A stretch of 64,000 bases of DNA, from assembly GCF_028453695.1 (NCBI RefSeq), contig NC_135778.1, forward strand, positions 34,833,214 through 34,897,213. Direction: 5' to 3'. Below the pieces are notes generated by a model that saw only the letters and a program-made list of their open reading frames with translations, was not told the DNA's origin and did no database searches. The DNA is from Augochlora pura (taxonomy: Eukaryota > Arthropoda > Insecta > Hymenoptera > Halictidae). The position numbers and the translations under genes are program-made. Of the stretch, positions 23,992 to 36,102 are shown one piece after another; position 1 is the first letter of the stretch; each line of letters opens with the position of its first letter.

Positions 23992-24813
23992 CGAGTTGCA
24001 AAATTTTCAATTGTAGTACGTTTGTTCAAAAGTGATGCCCGACGCGACACTGTTGACACCGAGTAGTACCGATTGCAGTCGTGTTAATTATCGCGTGTCC
24101 TCTCTCGGCGCCCGACAGCTTTCACTACATATTGTAGTCTGTTTTTGATTCAATTATACTGAAATATGTGTCGACTATAGGTAGTAGCATACAGTTATCG
24201 ACTGGTTTTCGATGAGCTAACCCTTGGCACGCTACGCGCATGACAATTTCTCAAAAAGAAAGGATACATACACAAGTGTCCGTAGGAGTGTGCAGTGACT
24301 GGAAGAAACGCTTGTTTTTAATGTTTGTCCCAAAAAACTCGGATCAAAGAAACACTGCACCGTCTGTTGCAACCTCTTGTAAATGTTCCTCGGATTGAAC
24401 GCGTGCGCGGACACTGTCTCTAGCAACAGCAACTACATCGCACTCGATAAGCTGCGCTAAGCCGAGCTTAAGAGTGCATTCGCCTAATTCTCGCCTAAGT
24501 CATAGTGCAGCATCGATGAATTAATCGTCGAATTATGACCGTTCGGCTGCATCCATTTCCCCCCTCTTGATCTTCAGTACATCGAGAAAATTCACACGGG
24601 CAACACGAGCTTCTTTAATTATTCTCGTATCTGTCTGCCGTCGGAGGGCCTGTCTTGGCTTCTTAGTCATTCATGTAAGTGTTTGTCTGTGTTGCAACGC
24701 GTATACACGGTCGTTATACAAATCGAAAGAATACACCGTGTTCGTTGATCTATCATGACGATTGTAAAGAGACATTCCCTGTTTGAATTTCCAATTCTTT
24801 TCAGTTTATTTTA

Positions 24814-27063
24814 ATGGATGAAGTCAACAGAGATTGTTTGAATAGGAAGGAAGCTCGAAGTAGCTTCCACTATCAAACCCTTGGAACCAGTTTGCCATTC
24901 ATGGCATCCGATGATAAAGATCTGGAGGGTATGGATAAACATGAAGACCTTGGTGACATGACATTTCACATGACCAGTTACATCAAGGATGCCATGAAGA
25001 TGATGTTCATCATGCGTACTCATCACATGCTCACTGATGTTGTATTGGAAGTGGGTTCAGAACTATTTCACGCACATAAAGTTATTTTAGCAGCTGCCAG
25101 TCCGTATTTTAAGGTGATTTATAAAAAACTAAATGTGGATATTATAGAGCAACGAACAAATTAAAATCGTTTGTAATGTTATAGGCAATGTTTACAGGAG
25201 GCTTAAAAGAATCTGAAATGAACAGGGTAAAACTTCAAGGTGTTTGTCCAACTGCAATGGCACGTCTAATGTTTTTTATGTACACCGGCCAGATAAGGGT
25301 CACAGAGATCACAGTGTGTTCACTTTTGTCAGCAGCCACTATGTTCCAGGTAGAAGAATGTACTATTAATATACTTTTAATCTGTATACTCTTATCTCTG
25401 ATTTTCTATTTTTGACTACAGGTTAGTAATGTTATAGAGGCCTGTTGTGCTTTTCTGGAAAAACAGTTAGATCCAACTAATGCGATTGGAATCGCGAATT
25501 TTGCCGAACAACATAATTGTCAAAGTTTACATCAGAAAGCAAATCAATTTATTGTTCAACATTTTAGTCAAATATGTCAGGAAGAGGAGTTTCTTCAATT
25601 ATCGGCAATACAATTGATAGCCTTAGTGAGAAAGGATGAGCTAAATGTACAAGAGGAGAGAGAAGTGTACAATGCTGTGTTGAAATGGGTAAAGTACAAT
25701 GAAGAGGCCAGAGGAACTAAAATGGAGCATATACTGCATGCTGTGAGGTGTCAGTACCTCACCCCAAACTTTCTGCGAGAACAAATGAAGAATTGTGACG
25801 TATTAAAAAAAGTACCTGCATGCAAAGAGTACCTTGCACAAATATTTAAAGACTTGACCCTGCACAAGAAGCCGATCGTCAAAGAGAGAACTCCGAATAC
25901 TCGAAGAGTAATATACATCGCCGGTGGTTTCTTGAAACATTCGTTGGATGTTTTGGAAGGATATAATGCGGATGAGAAGACTTGGAGCCAACACGCGAAA
26001 CTAGTCGTTCCTAGATCTGGTTTAGGAGGAGCGTTCCTAAAGGGCATGTTTTACGCTGTTGGCGGAAGAAACAACTCACCGGAGAGTAGGTAAGAACTGT
26101 GTAAAAAGGAGCGACGAAACAGGCCAGGTTTATGGACCGTCGAAGTTAAAGCGTTATTTATTCTCTACACAGATACGATAGTGATTGGGTTGACCGATAC
26201 AATCCAGTTACAGATCAATGGAGAGCATGTAGTCCAATGTCTGTGCCTCGAAACCGTGTAGGAGTCGCTGTGATGGATGGACTGTTATATGCTGTGGGAG
26301 GCAGCGCGGGTGCAGAATATCATAGTAGCGTTGAATGTTATGATCCTGATTTGGATGTGTGGAATAATGTGAAATCGATGCACATTAAAAGATTGGGGGT
26401 TGGAGTAGCGGTGGTCAATAGGTAAACGATCAATGAAAGGTGAAATGGAAATGACACTGCTTTACGTGAGAATGTTAATACCAACAGATTACTCTATGCA
26501 ATCGGTGGTTTCGATGGAACGAATCGACTAAACTCCGTAGAATGTTACCATCCTGAAAACGACGACTGGACAATGGTGTCACCGATGAAATGCAGTCGAT
26601 CAGGGGCTGGAGTAGCTAGTCTTGGGCAATTTATATACGTTGTAGGTGGCTACGATGGAACTAGACAATTAAATTCTGTTGAAAGATACGATACAGAGAA
26701 AGATATGTGGGAGTTTGTTAGTAGCGTTACTATTGCCCGCAGTGCACTTAGCGTTACGGTATTAGACGGAAAATTATACGCAATGGGTAAGAACCATTAA
26801 ACAACTCTATACATACAGCTTGCTAAACCGGGTTGATTAATATTCGAGGATTACTTAATTACACTCTTGTTTTAGGAGGATACGATGGAGAACACTTTTT
26901 AAGCATTGTAGAAATTTATAATCCTGCAGAGGACGTATGGGAACAAGGAGAACCTATGACTTCAGGGAGATCAGGACATGCCAGCGCGGTGTCTTATCAT
27001 CAATGTCCGATACACTGTGATCATTTAGATCACGCTATAGCATTGGAGAAACCACCATCGTGA
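24814..27063 (+). CDS. Keap1: Keap1, BTB-BACK-Kelch adaptor of the Nrf2/CncC redox pathway
   Basis: Substrate adaptor for Cullin-3 that holds and degrades the Nrf2 homologue CncC until electrophiles modify its cysteines. Six coding exons: 24814-25113, 25185-25349, 25422-26089, 26173-26421, 26488-26786 and 26876-27063, giving 622 residues (human KEAP1 is 624). A BTB domain (HMLTDVVLEVGSELFHAHK) leads into a BACK region with the diagnostic DPTNAIGIANFAEQ and then six Kelch repeats. The Nrf2-contacting arginines of human KEAP1 (380, 415, 483) have counterparts in VPRSGLGG, SVPRNRVGV and SRSGAGV. The sensor cysteines 273 and 288 are matched in AVRCQYLTPNFL and QMKNC. The residue aligned with human C151 is threonine, with a cysteine two positions later. 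The C-terminal tail is Cys/His-containing. A polyadenylation-type AATAAA follows at 27337. Confidence 0.97.
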
Positions 27064-28002
27064 TACATGTAGTTATAGGAAAACAATTTATAGCCAACGA
27101 ACATTCATACGAAAGCACAAAGAAGAAATAAGCAGAAAAAAATAATGTCAGATTGAAATTTTGAAGAAGTAAAAGAATCAACTACTTCTTCATTACCATA
27201 GACTGACTGTTTCCACTAAATCAAATGTGTCTAGTTCCTGAGATCGGAAACCGATGATCTCGCAGAATTTTTCGAATCTAATTGTTAATTGTTACAACTA
27301 TGATTTTATGCTTCAAAGGACCAATGATTAACTTCCAATAAAAGTAGTATTTAGTACAATGTTTTTGACACAAAATAATGTAAAAACCTAACGATGTAAA
27401 TATATTTGTATAGCGTTGTTATTTTTGAGAAATTTTTATAGAATTTTCTTATTTGAATGTCACTGTATATTTGTAACATACTGCTAAAATAATATTTGAA
27501 ATATATTATATATGCCGATGAAACTTTTAAAAAACACGCAAGTGTAATCTATTTCTGTTTCCCCTTTTGAAAATACGAAATGAATTTACCGACCATGCTC
27601 ATAGTTATCGAATCCGATGAAAATAGTACGTGGGTGTTCAAAACAGGTTCTGTTGTCAAGATGGACCACATCAATCGATATTTTCGAAAGTGGAAGAATC
27701 CAGACGATTCTACAGTGAAAATGTTCTTGTAAATCGTGATTAAAAAGAAGTTTTCCATTCTTTGGATAGATATAACGTTGCTATTTGTCGTTGTTGCATA
27801 ATATTTATGCACATAACCATATGCAACTGTCCTCCACCTGTTATCATTGCTTCCATGTAGCGGTGGGAGGTTATAAATGTACATTTGAATTTTCGAAACA
27901 ACAGTAGAGAACGTCAAAATGCCAAGTTTTTCTACTGTGTTATCCACTGATTCTGTATCGGCGAGAATTCGGTGGAGGATGTGAAACTTTCAAAGTACAA
28001 CG
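27064..28002. other. Keap1 3' region and GXYLT upstream region
   Basis: AATAAA at 27337-27342 probably ends the Keap1 transcript. On the minus strand, an open frame with no stop runs from about 27970 to 27549 (over 130 codons), but it has no good ATG near its start and no recognisable domain; I list it as an observation, not a gene. The rest is AT-rich sequence. Confidence 0.45.
27337..27342 (+). terminator. Probable Keap1 polyadenylation signal AATAAA
   Basis: A canonical hexamer lies 274 bases after the Keap1 stop codon on the coding strand, the first AATAAA in that flank that I noticed. Confidence 0.5.
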
Positions 28003-29170
28003 ATGAAATCTGTGTACAAATTATTTCTCCTGTGCCTTATCTTCGTTGCGCTAATAATACTGCTCAATTTGACCAATTTGTCGAATAAATTATACGATGC
28101 GCAGACCAAAGAGGCTGCTGTTTCGATCGCTGCTAAAAAGGCTGCATCATCCCCAGCTACAGGGGAAGTGACAATATGTGTTGTAGTTTGTGGAGACAGA
28201 TTGAACGAAGCATTGACAATGCTAAAGTCTGCTCTAGTTTTCACCAGTAGACACCTAAGGTTCATTGTTTTAGCTGAGAACAATCTGATCCCAGCATTTG
28301 AGGAGAAACTGTCTGAATGGAAGCTATTATCAAACAAAAGTTTCAAGTTTACCTTAAAATCTATCACTTTTCCCGAAGGAAGCGATGCAACTATGTGGAA
28401 AAAATTATTCAAGCCTTGTGCTGCTCAAAGATTGTTTCTACCTGTAGGTATTTTAACACGTTGCATTTTTCACAATTCAAATTTCTGTTAATATACCACA
28501 ATTTTTCATATTGCAGTTAGTTTTAAATGACACAGATGCTGTCTTGTATGTAGACACAGATACCCTGTTCTTGGCTCCGCCAGAAAAGATTTGGGATAAA
28601 TTCAAGAAGATGAATTCAAGTCAATTGGCAGCTTTAAGCCCAGAACACGAAGATCCTAATACAGGATGGTACAATAGATTTGCAAAGCACCCATATTATG
28701 GAAAATTGGGTGTAAATTCTGGAGTGATGTTAATGAATTTGACAAGAATGCGAGAATTCCATTGGATAGATTATGTGATACCCATTCACAAGGAATACAA
28801 ATTAAAGATAACATGGGGAGATCAAGATATAATTAATATTATATTTCATTACCATCCTGAGAAACTTTATGTGTACTCTTGTAGATACAATTACAGACCA
28901 GATCATTGCATGTACATGCCTGTTTGTACCAAGGCAGAGAAAGAAGGGGCCTTAGTATTACACGGGTCTAGAGGAACATTTCATTCTCAGAAGCAGCCGC
29001 CGTTTAAAGCTATTTACAAAGCTATGCAAGAGTATCAATTGAACACAGATCCATACGATTATTTATTGTTGCCAATGAGGAATTACTTAGCTTCAGAGCA
29101 CAGATCGAATTGTGGCAAAGTGTGGAAAGTATTCATTATACAGCCGGAACTACATTTAGGACAACAGTAA
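28003..29170 (+). CDS. shams: Glucoside xylosyltransferase (GXYLT1/2; Drosophila shams), GT8 family
   Basis: Golgi/ER type II membrane enzyme. The family adds xylose to O-linked glucose on EGF repeats, notably of Notch. Two coding exons, 28003-28443 and 28517-29170, join to 364 residues. The N-terminus has a short cytoplasmic part and one signal-anchor (LFLLCLIFVALIILLNL), then a stem. The catalytic domain begins near VTICVVVCGDRL. It carries the metal-binding DxD motif in LYVDTDTLFL and conserved GT8 stretches GVNSGVMLMNL and WGDQDIIN, with HGSRGTFHS near the end. The length matches animal GXYLT proteins. The ATG at 28003 gives a sensible anchor. GT8 membership is secure; GXYLT rather than another xylosyltransferase rests on remembered family similarity. 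Confidence 0.9.
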
Positions 29171-30220
29171 TACTTAATGTCTTCCTCGACAAAAGCAATA
29201 ACGCGTAGAACATAGATTTTCGATTAGTAATTATCTTATTATCAGTCGAACAGTTTTCTAAGATTTTGGTAAATGTTTAACGTAGTAACAGGCAAATATT
29301 AATAGAGCTACCATAGCATAAACAGTTCTACACGTTAATGTAAATCCTCTCAACAGACTGATTCTATTTGATAGTGCATTCTCATTTTATTTGTTAACAA
29401 GTGCGCTGTGATTGTTACTGTTTAACACGATGTAACTCGAAACACGTGTCATTACAGTTTTATCTAAGATCTTTCGACAATACTCGTCCGATAGATATAG
29501 AATAATGAATTTAAAAGTTTTCTTATACTTAATAAGTATTGTTTTGCACGCAATTTCGAATACTTTTTGAATGTATATTTACTACTGTTACACATAGAAT
29601 CTCGACAAAATTTTATACAAATTTTGTGCGTGCACTTAGAATGCTAAACGTTTTTTATATGGGGTCGGGTCTAATTCACCAAAAAGAGAGTCCTTCTTTT
29701 TGTAGAAAAGTAAATAGGAAAAATGTCAAATAAAATTTCCTTACATGAGCTTTTGTCTTCTAGTAAATAAATTTTGTATTTGATTCGTTAAATCTTTCAG
29801 GCTATTCATAAGTGTGTGTAGCTTTAATTATTAACTTTAAAGCGTACAATCTTCCATGAGGGAGGGGTTTAAAATTTTTATATATTTTCAAGTTGTAATG
29901 AACTATTTATAAAAATAAAATCGTTGATGAAATACCGAATAAAGGAATTACCGATACAAGGTGTTAATAAATTATTTATTATAATTAATTACTAAAATGA
30001 CATTTGTACAGATGATAAAATAGAAAATTATAATATAGTATCGATAAAACAGACATCTACGTACGCTACTATGTGTATGGGTTTCAAAGCACGTGGATAA
30101 GTTAAACCTAACCTATGTTTGTAACTATATACACAAGCAACTGCCAAACAATTGTGCATGGGCTGAAAAGAAAGTAATCAAAATAGAATGAAATAATTTA
30201 GTGAAATACTTCAATTAATC
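29171..30220. other. Intergenic region between GXYLT and DHX37
   Basis: AT-rich sequence with probable GXYLT 3' UTR (AATAAA near 29729) and the DHX37 promoter at the right end. Nothing else can be supported. Confidence 0.4.
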
Positions 30221-33200
30221 ATGTCCAGAAAACGGTTCAATTGGAAAGCAAGACATAGCGGGGAAGTTGAAATTGATAACTCGGATACGAAGAAGGTATT
30301 TTCTATGAAGTATAATATTTTTGCAAAACTAGTTTTAGAAACTAGAGATTGATTGCACATATATATTCAATTTTCATTTTACGTAGATTACTTTGGATAT
30401 TAAACACCGTAAAGATAATTATGATAATTGTAACGCGTTGGTTCTTCCGAACGAAAAAAGGAAAACAAAGAATAAAGTTAAGAAAGTTACTGTCACTCGA
30501 CTACTATCTAAAAAGCGTAGAAAACAATTAGAAAATGTTGTTGAGAAGAAAAAGAAGAAGTTACAAGTAAGTTGCTTCATGTACCAAACACGATTTCATT
30601 TGTATTATTGGTTCATGTAAATTTTGTTTGCGAACAGAGAGCTACACTTTTAGAAGAATTAGCGAAAGTCCAAGCAACACCACAAGAATTACAGCAGTAT
30701 GTGTCATTAACATCTATTCAAACCAAAGGTTTAAAACGCCACTTTAGGGAAGTAGATTTACCTACCAAGGAATATAATGACAAAATAAATGATGATTGTA
30801 CAACCGAAGATAAAGAAATACCAATAAATGCTATTAAAGGTGGAAAGAAAATGAGATTGGCTATTTTAGCAGATGGGAGAAAAATAGATGCTGTATCTGA
30901 TCCAAATGTTGTTGGATTTGATGTAAGTTAATAATTAGTCTATAATTGTCCAGGACATTAATGAGTATGTATTGTAGGAATCCAACGATAGCGAATCCAG
31001 TGATGAGGATTGTGAGCCTGAAAAAGAGGAAAATACTGTGGAAAATAATGAAACAGAAGTTAAAGATGATAATGCAAAGGAAAATCTTGTGCAAAATGTG
31101 CCAGAGATTATCCACAAAGAAGAAGAAACAACCAAAAAATTACAAACGCCAGTAGAAAAGAAGCCTGCAGTGTTTGTATTATTACAAAGAAAGCCAGAAA
31201 TTCAGGCAGCTAGACTAAAATTACCAGTGGTAGCAGAGGAACAAGTTATTGTGGAAGCAATTAACGAGAATCCTGTTGTAATAATTACTGGTGAAACAGG
31301 AAGTGGTAAAACCACTCAAGTACCACAATTTCTTTATGAAGCTGGGTATGCTCAAGACAAGATGATTGGAATCACAGAACCCAGAAGAGTAGCTGCTATG
31401 TCCATGAGCAAACGTGTTGCTGAGGAAATGAACCTTACAGAGAAAGAGGTTTCTTACTTGATTCGTTTTGAAGGAAATGTTGGTCCAGAAACCAAAGTAA
31501 AGTTTATGACCGACGGTGTTTTACTCAAAGAAATACAAACTGTACGTAATAATTTTACAATTAGTTCATCATAATAAAAAAATATTTAATGATTATCAAT
31601 TTTGTAGGATTTCCTGTTAACGAAATACTCTGTGATTATCTTGGACGAAGCGCACGAACGGAGCGTGTACACTGATATTTTAATAGGTTTATTGTCACGA
31701 ATAGTACCGCTACGCAACAAGAGGAAGAATCCTTTAAAGCTTGTGATAATGTCAGCTACTCTGAGAGTAGACGAGTTTGTAGAGAATAAAAGATTATTTA
31801 AGGAGAAACCGCCGGTATTAACGGTGGAGTCTAGACAGTTTCCGGTTACAGTACATTTCAATCGCAGAACCAGCTCCAATTACGTCGCTGATGCACTGCG
31901 AAAAGCGATAAAGATTCATACTCGTTTGCCAGATGGCGGTATTCTAATATTTCTTACAGGTGCGTATGTCTTACAATAATTGTTATCTGCACTGTTTGAC
32001 AAATGCATTTTTGCTTCAGGTCAACAAGAAGTTAATCTTATTGTTCGTAAACTGCGTAAAGCTTTCCCTGTAAAAAGCAAGAAGAAACTTATCAAGAAGA
32101 AAACCACCCAAGATGAAGAAGACATCAAGGAGCAAGATGTTCTCAATAAGAGCGATGACAATGAAGACTCAGAGGATGAGCTTCCTTCGAAAGAGGCCTT
32201 ACGTTATAAAAGATTGCAACAGAAGAAGCAAATTCAATTACCAAATATTAATCTGGACGAGTATGTAGATATACAATTTTACACTAATTCCAATTTATAG
32301 TTATATTCTATGTATTTAACTTGCAGTTATGACGTAATTCCTACTGACGATACACACGAAGATCTAATCGAAGCACAAGATGGCGATGAAATAGATTTAG
32401 ACGAGGATGAAAATGATGATGAGATCGACGATGTTGTTGATCTAAATATTTGTTCGAATGCAAAGCCATTGTGGGTACTGCCTCTCTATTCTTTGTTGTC
32501 AAGTCATAGGCAAGCCAGGGTAATTCCATAATTCATATTCTCATGTTCTCAAAGTAATTAGATCAAATTAAAGCGTGTTTTTCGTTTCTAGGTATTCGAA
32601 CCTCCTCCGGAAGGCTATCGTCTGTGCGTGGTAGCCACAAACGTAGCAGAGACTTCTTTGACTATTCCTAATGTCAAATATGTTATAGACTGTGGGCGCT
32701 GTAAAACAAGAATGTACGATAAGGTAACAGGTGTAAGCACCTACAGAATCTGTTATACTAGCAAAGCATCCGCGAATCAACGAGCAGGAAGAGCTGGTAG
32801 AACTGGTCCTGGTCACTGCTACAGATTGTATTCTTCGGCGGTCTTCAACGATCAATTCGAACAGTTCAGTCAATCGGAAATTCAACGGAAGCCAGTGGAC
32901 GATTTGTTGCTACAAATGAAAGTGATGAATATTGACAAAGTTGTGAATTTCCCATTTCCAACGCCACCAGATACTGTACAGCTGCAAACAGCTGAAACGA
33001 AGTTGTTAATCCTTGGTGCATTATACCAGCCTTTACCAGGCAAAGAAAGTTCCTATAGCGCAAAAGTTACACCCCTTGGACACAGCATTGCCGCATTTCC
33101 TGTTGCTCCGCGTTTTGGAAAGATGTTGGCTCTATCTCATCAGCATGATCTCTTGAAATACACTGTCTGCATGGTTGCTGCGTTTTCGGTTCAAGAAGTA

Positions 33201-34377
33201 TTGGTGGAGGCTCTCAGTTCTGATGGTGGTGCGAAAACAAAGTGGTTACAAATGAGACGCTATTGGGCGGGAACAGGAAACAGTTTACTTCTTGGTAAAT
33301 TAATTGGATACACCTAATAAAAATAAACCATGCACAGATACCTATTAATATAAATATACGTATTTCCGATATAGGCGATGCAATGGTTCTAATGAGAGCA
33401 GTGGGTGCAGCGGAATACGCTGGATCTAGAGGTAAACTTCTTGAATTTTGCGAGGAGCATGGTTTAAGACACAAAGCAGTGGTGGAGATCAGGAAGCTTC
33501 GGCAGCAGCTTACAAATGAGATTAACTTGAATGTACAGGATCTTAATCTAACGATTGATCCAAAAATGAAACCGCCAAGCGATATCGAAGCCAAGTTGCT
33601 CAGGCAAGTCATTCTGGCTGGAATGGCTGACCAGGTCGCGAAGAAGGTAATGCCAGATGAGATCAATGAAGATCAGGACAAGGCTAAATGGAAATATGCT
33701 TACAAAACCTTAGACATGGAGGACCCAGTATTCATGCTCTCATCCTGCGTTCTCCGCAAGACATGTCCTGAATGGGTAGTTTACCAGGAGATATACGAGA
33801 CCAATAAAATGTACATGCGTGGCATCACAGCCATAGAACCAGAATGGTTACCTAAATTCGCTCCTTCTCTTTGTCAACTTGGGGAACCCTTGACTGATCC
33901 AGAACCATGGTATGACACAGAAACTGGAAAAGTTATGTGCAGTATCACTGGAACTATAGGAAGGGCTGGATGGAAATTACCAATAATGGATATGGAGCAT
34001 CCTTTGACTATAGAAGGAGTGAAGCGGTTCGCTTCTTTTTTCTTGGAAGGGAAGGTCTGTCCGAAACTGAAACGATTCGTTTCCTCGCTGCTTTCGTCAC
34101 CGCAAAGCATTAATAAATCGTGGGCGAAATTGGTACCACGAACACAGGAAATGTCTCAACTCCTACTGTCCCATGCGATTATGTCTAAAGAAAGATTACT
34201 CGAGATGTGGGAGAATGATAAGACTTGTAAGTATACATATATACTGTAGACAAAACAGTGGGATGATTCTGTAATAAAAAATAATTTCTATTAATTTCAG
34301 TTCTTTTGTCGACTTATCAAAAATGGTTACCGGAATCTGCGCATGGGGATGTCGCGGCAACTTGGCCACCTGTATAA
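30221..34377 (+). CDS. kz: DHX37 (Drosophila kurz), DEAH-box RNA helicase of ribosome biogenesis
   Basis: Nucleolar ATP-dependent RNA helicase. The yeast orthologue Dhr1 releases U3 snoRNA during small-subunit maturation. Ten exons: 30221-30295, 30387-30566, 30638-30922, 30978-31541, 31608-31959, 32020-32260, 32327-32519, 32592-33294, 33375-34226 and 34301-34377, joining to 1,173 residues. The N-terminus is lysine-rich (KKRRKQLENVVEKKKKK). Helicase motifs appear in order: GETGSGKT (I), TEPRRVAAMS (Ia), ILDEAHERS (II), MSATL (III), TNVAETSLTI (V) and QRAGRAGRTG (VI), then the ratchet/OB-type C-terminus. Between motifs III and V lies a long charged insertion (32060-32440), basic and then strongly acidic, typical of the DHX37/Dhr1 branch and separating it from other DEAH proteins. 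The start is the first ATG of an exon whose reading matches the family's basic N-terminus. TMX2 converges from the right. Confidence 0.96.
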
Positions 34378-35021
34378 TCATTTTTATACATAAAATACCA
34401 ATGTATACGACTTGTATACACAAGGCGAACCAATAAGAACGCTCATTACAATATCATAAAATAGACACAAGTTCTTATTGAGTTGCCCTGCACTTACATT
34501 TTCTTAAATTTTGTAATATATGAAAATTTAATACGGCACACGATGTACAGTAAAGCTTTACAAAAGCGTACAATTCAATAATTGTTTATTTTCAATGAAA
34601 ATCGCAACGAGTTATTAAACGAGTTTGTATATATAACATGTAATTAAAAGTTATATGTCACTTTGAATAAATAGAACGTGAAATATTTTTTCACGTTTTC
34701 TACTTTCATATCATTCAATGTGGACAGCACTCATTCGACTGTACCTACCATTTAATAAATCATCGATCTTTCTTTGTAATTATACTAACGTTTCATTCTA
34801 TCTTAATAGAATACAACGGTGCATGAAATGCGAACGATGATAAAAGATACAATGAAATATGTACAGATATTCGTATCCTTGTTTAAATTAAAATTTGCGC
34901 AAGACAATGGTAAGCTAAATCTATCTATTCTACACAGTAGAAGTTATTCGGATCCTAAGTTTGTAAATCTTCTATGAAGTCGATAACACATGTTAACAAG
35001 TATCTAGAGATTTGAATCCAA
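34378..35021. other. 3' regions of the convergent DHX37 and TMX2 genes
   Basis: AT-rich spacer that should contain both 3' UTRs. AATAAA occurs on the plus strand near 34664. No gene is visible. Confidence 0.5.
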
Positions 35022-36102
35022 TCATTCTGCCTTTACTGACTTCCTGTCTTTTTTCTTCAATGGATTGTTCTTGCAATGGTAGTGAAGATTAACTAAATCG
35101 AATGCTGCTTTTACGTTATCCTGCAAAATAATATGTTTTGGTGTTTACTGCATAGCAAAATAATGTATTACAAGAAAATAATACACGCACCAACGAAAAT
35201 AGAAATTTAACCAGTTTTCCCTTATGGTCTGCATATGGGCGTCTATCTACCTCTCTACCTTCTTTAAACAGGATTAAAGTAGGCAATTGTTTGCTAGTAC
35301 TAGCATCACTAATATGATACTTTGTACCTGCGTCAGGGCACCTCCCTAAGTCTACCTTTCCGAACTTCAAATTTGGCAAAACATATCTGAAAAAGGTACA
35401 AACAGGTGTGTAATCTTATTACCAACAGGAATATTAAGGCATAAATGAAATGAACAAACTCTGCAGAAAGTTCAGCAAATATGGATGCAAAGTTAACACA
35501 AGCTGGATTCCATGCGGTATAGAATGCAACCAGCCAAACAACTTTTGTGTCACGTTGCAATTCTTCTTGTAATGCGCTTGTACTGCGTAAGTATACTATC
35601 TCTTCTGGACCTCTGTAAGTTGGTTCCGGGAACACCAAACCACACACTACAATTATACATTAATGTAGTCAAATGAGTAAATTGTATAATACCAAATAAA
35701 TACGCACAAGTGAATAGAATAGCGAACAGTATTCCCATACGAATGTCAGCATAAAGCCAAAGGATCAAATTGGCGACTTTGGTGTATGCAAAGCTGGATG
35801 AGAGGTAGTTTATCATAGTTACGCTACCAGTTTTCCTTGACCTTATCATTATAACAATCATAAGAAAAAATAAGATTTCTGTTTCCCTCTGAAACAAAGT
35901 TATTGATAATTTATCGGATGTTATTTTACAAAGGAACGGAAATCCTTTTCTGACTTACCCCATCGAGTTCGCATTCTGCTTGCGCGAACATGTAATGACA
36001 AATAAAAGGAATGCGTTTTGATACGATGTACGAAAGGCTGAGCAGAATGTTTATTAAATAATAGGGTTGTTGTAAACGCTGCAAATCTTTTTTGAATGCC
36101 AT
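35022..36102 (-). CDS. TMX2: TMX2, thioredoxin-related transmembrane protein 2
   Basis: ER membrane protein of the PDI family, reported at ER-mitochondria contacts. Five exons on the minus strand: 36102-35959, 35888-35693, 35646-35460, 35386-35191 and 35120-35022, giving 273 residues. Hydrophobic segments occur near YLINILLSLSYIV, ILFFLMIVIMI and GILFAILFTCAYLFG, followed by a lumenal or cytosolic thioredoxin fold with VVWLVAFYTAWNPAC, FGKVDLGR and the cis-proline region STSKQLPTLILF. The redox site reads WNPAC, with one cysteine, where vertebrate TMX2 has SNDC; both lack a standard CxxC. The tail is lysine-rich. The ATG at 36102 opens a well-formed N-terminus; an upstream in-frame extension lacks an ATG. 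Confidence 0.92.

Larger units (their letters stand above)
20431..24813. other. Long intergenic region with the 5' UTR of Keap1 at its right end
   Basis: About 4.4 kb without a recognisable coding gene. It is AT-rich with CA/TA-rich microsatellite patches (20770-20880, 21530-21600), a short repeat-like motif at 21204-21220 and a CTG run at 23966-23991. From about 23700 the sequence becomes CpG-richer, consistent with a promoter. A good donor (CAT/GTAAGT) at 24674/24675 and an acceptor TTTTCAG ending at 24804 point to a non-coding first exon spliced to 24805, nine bases before the Keap1 ATG. Confidence 0.5.

Noticed and set aside
30090..30095. CACGTG E-box upstream of DHX37, considered as a Myc site
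   Set aside because: The same six bases occur at several other places in the window (for example 21162, 29442, 37353, 53193), as expected by chance in 64 kb.
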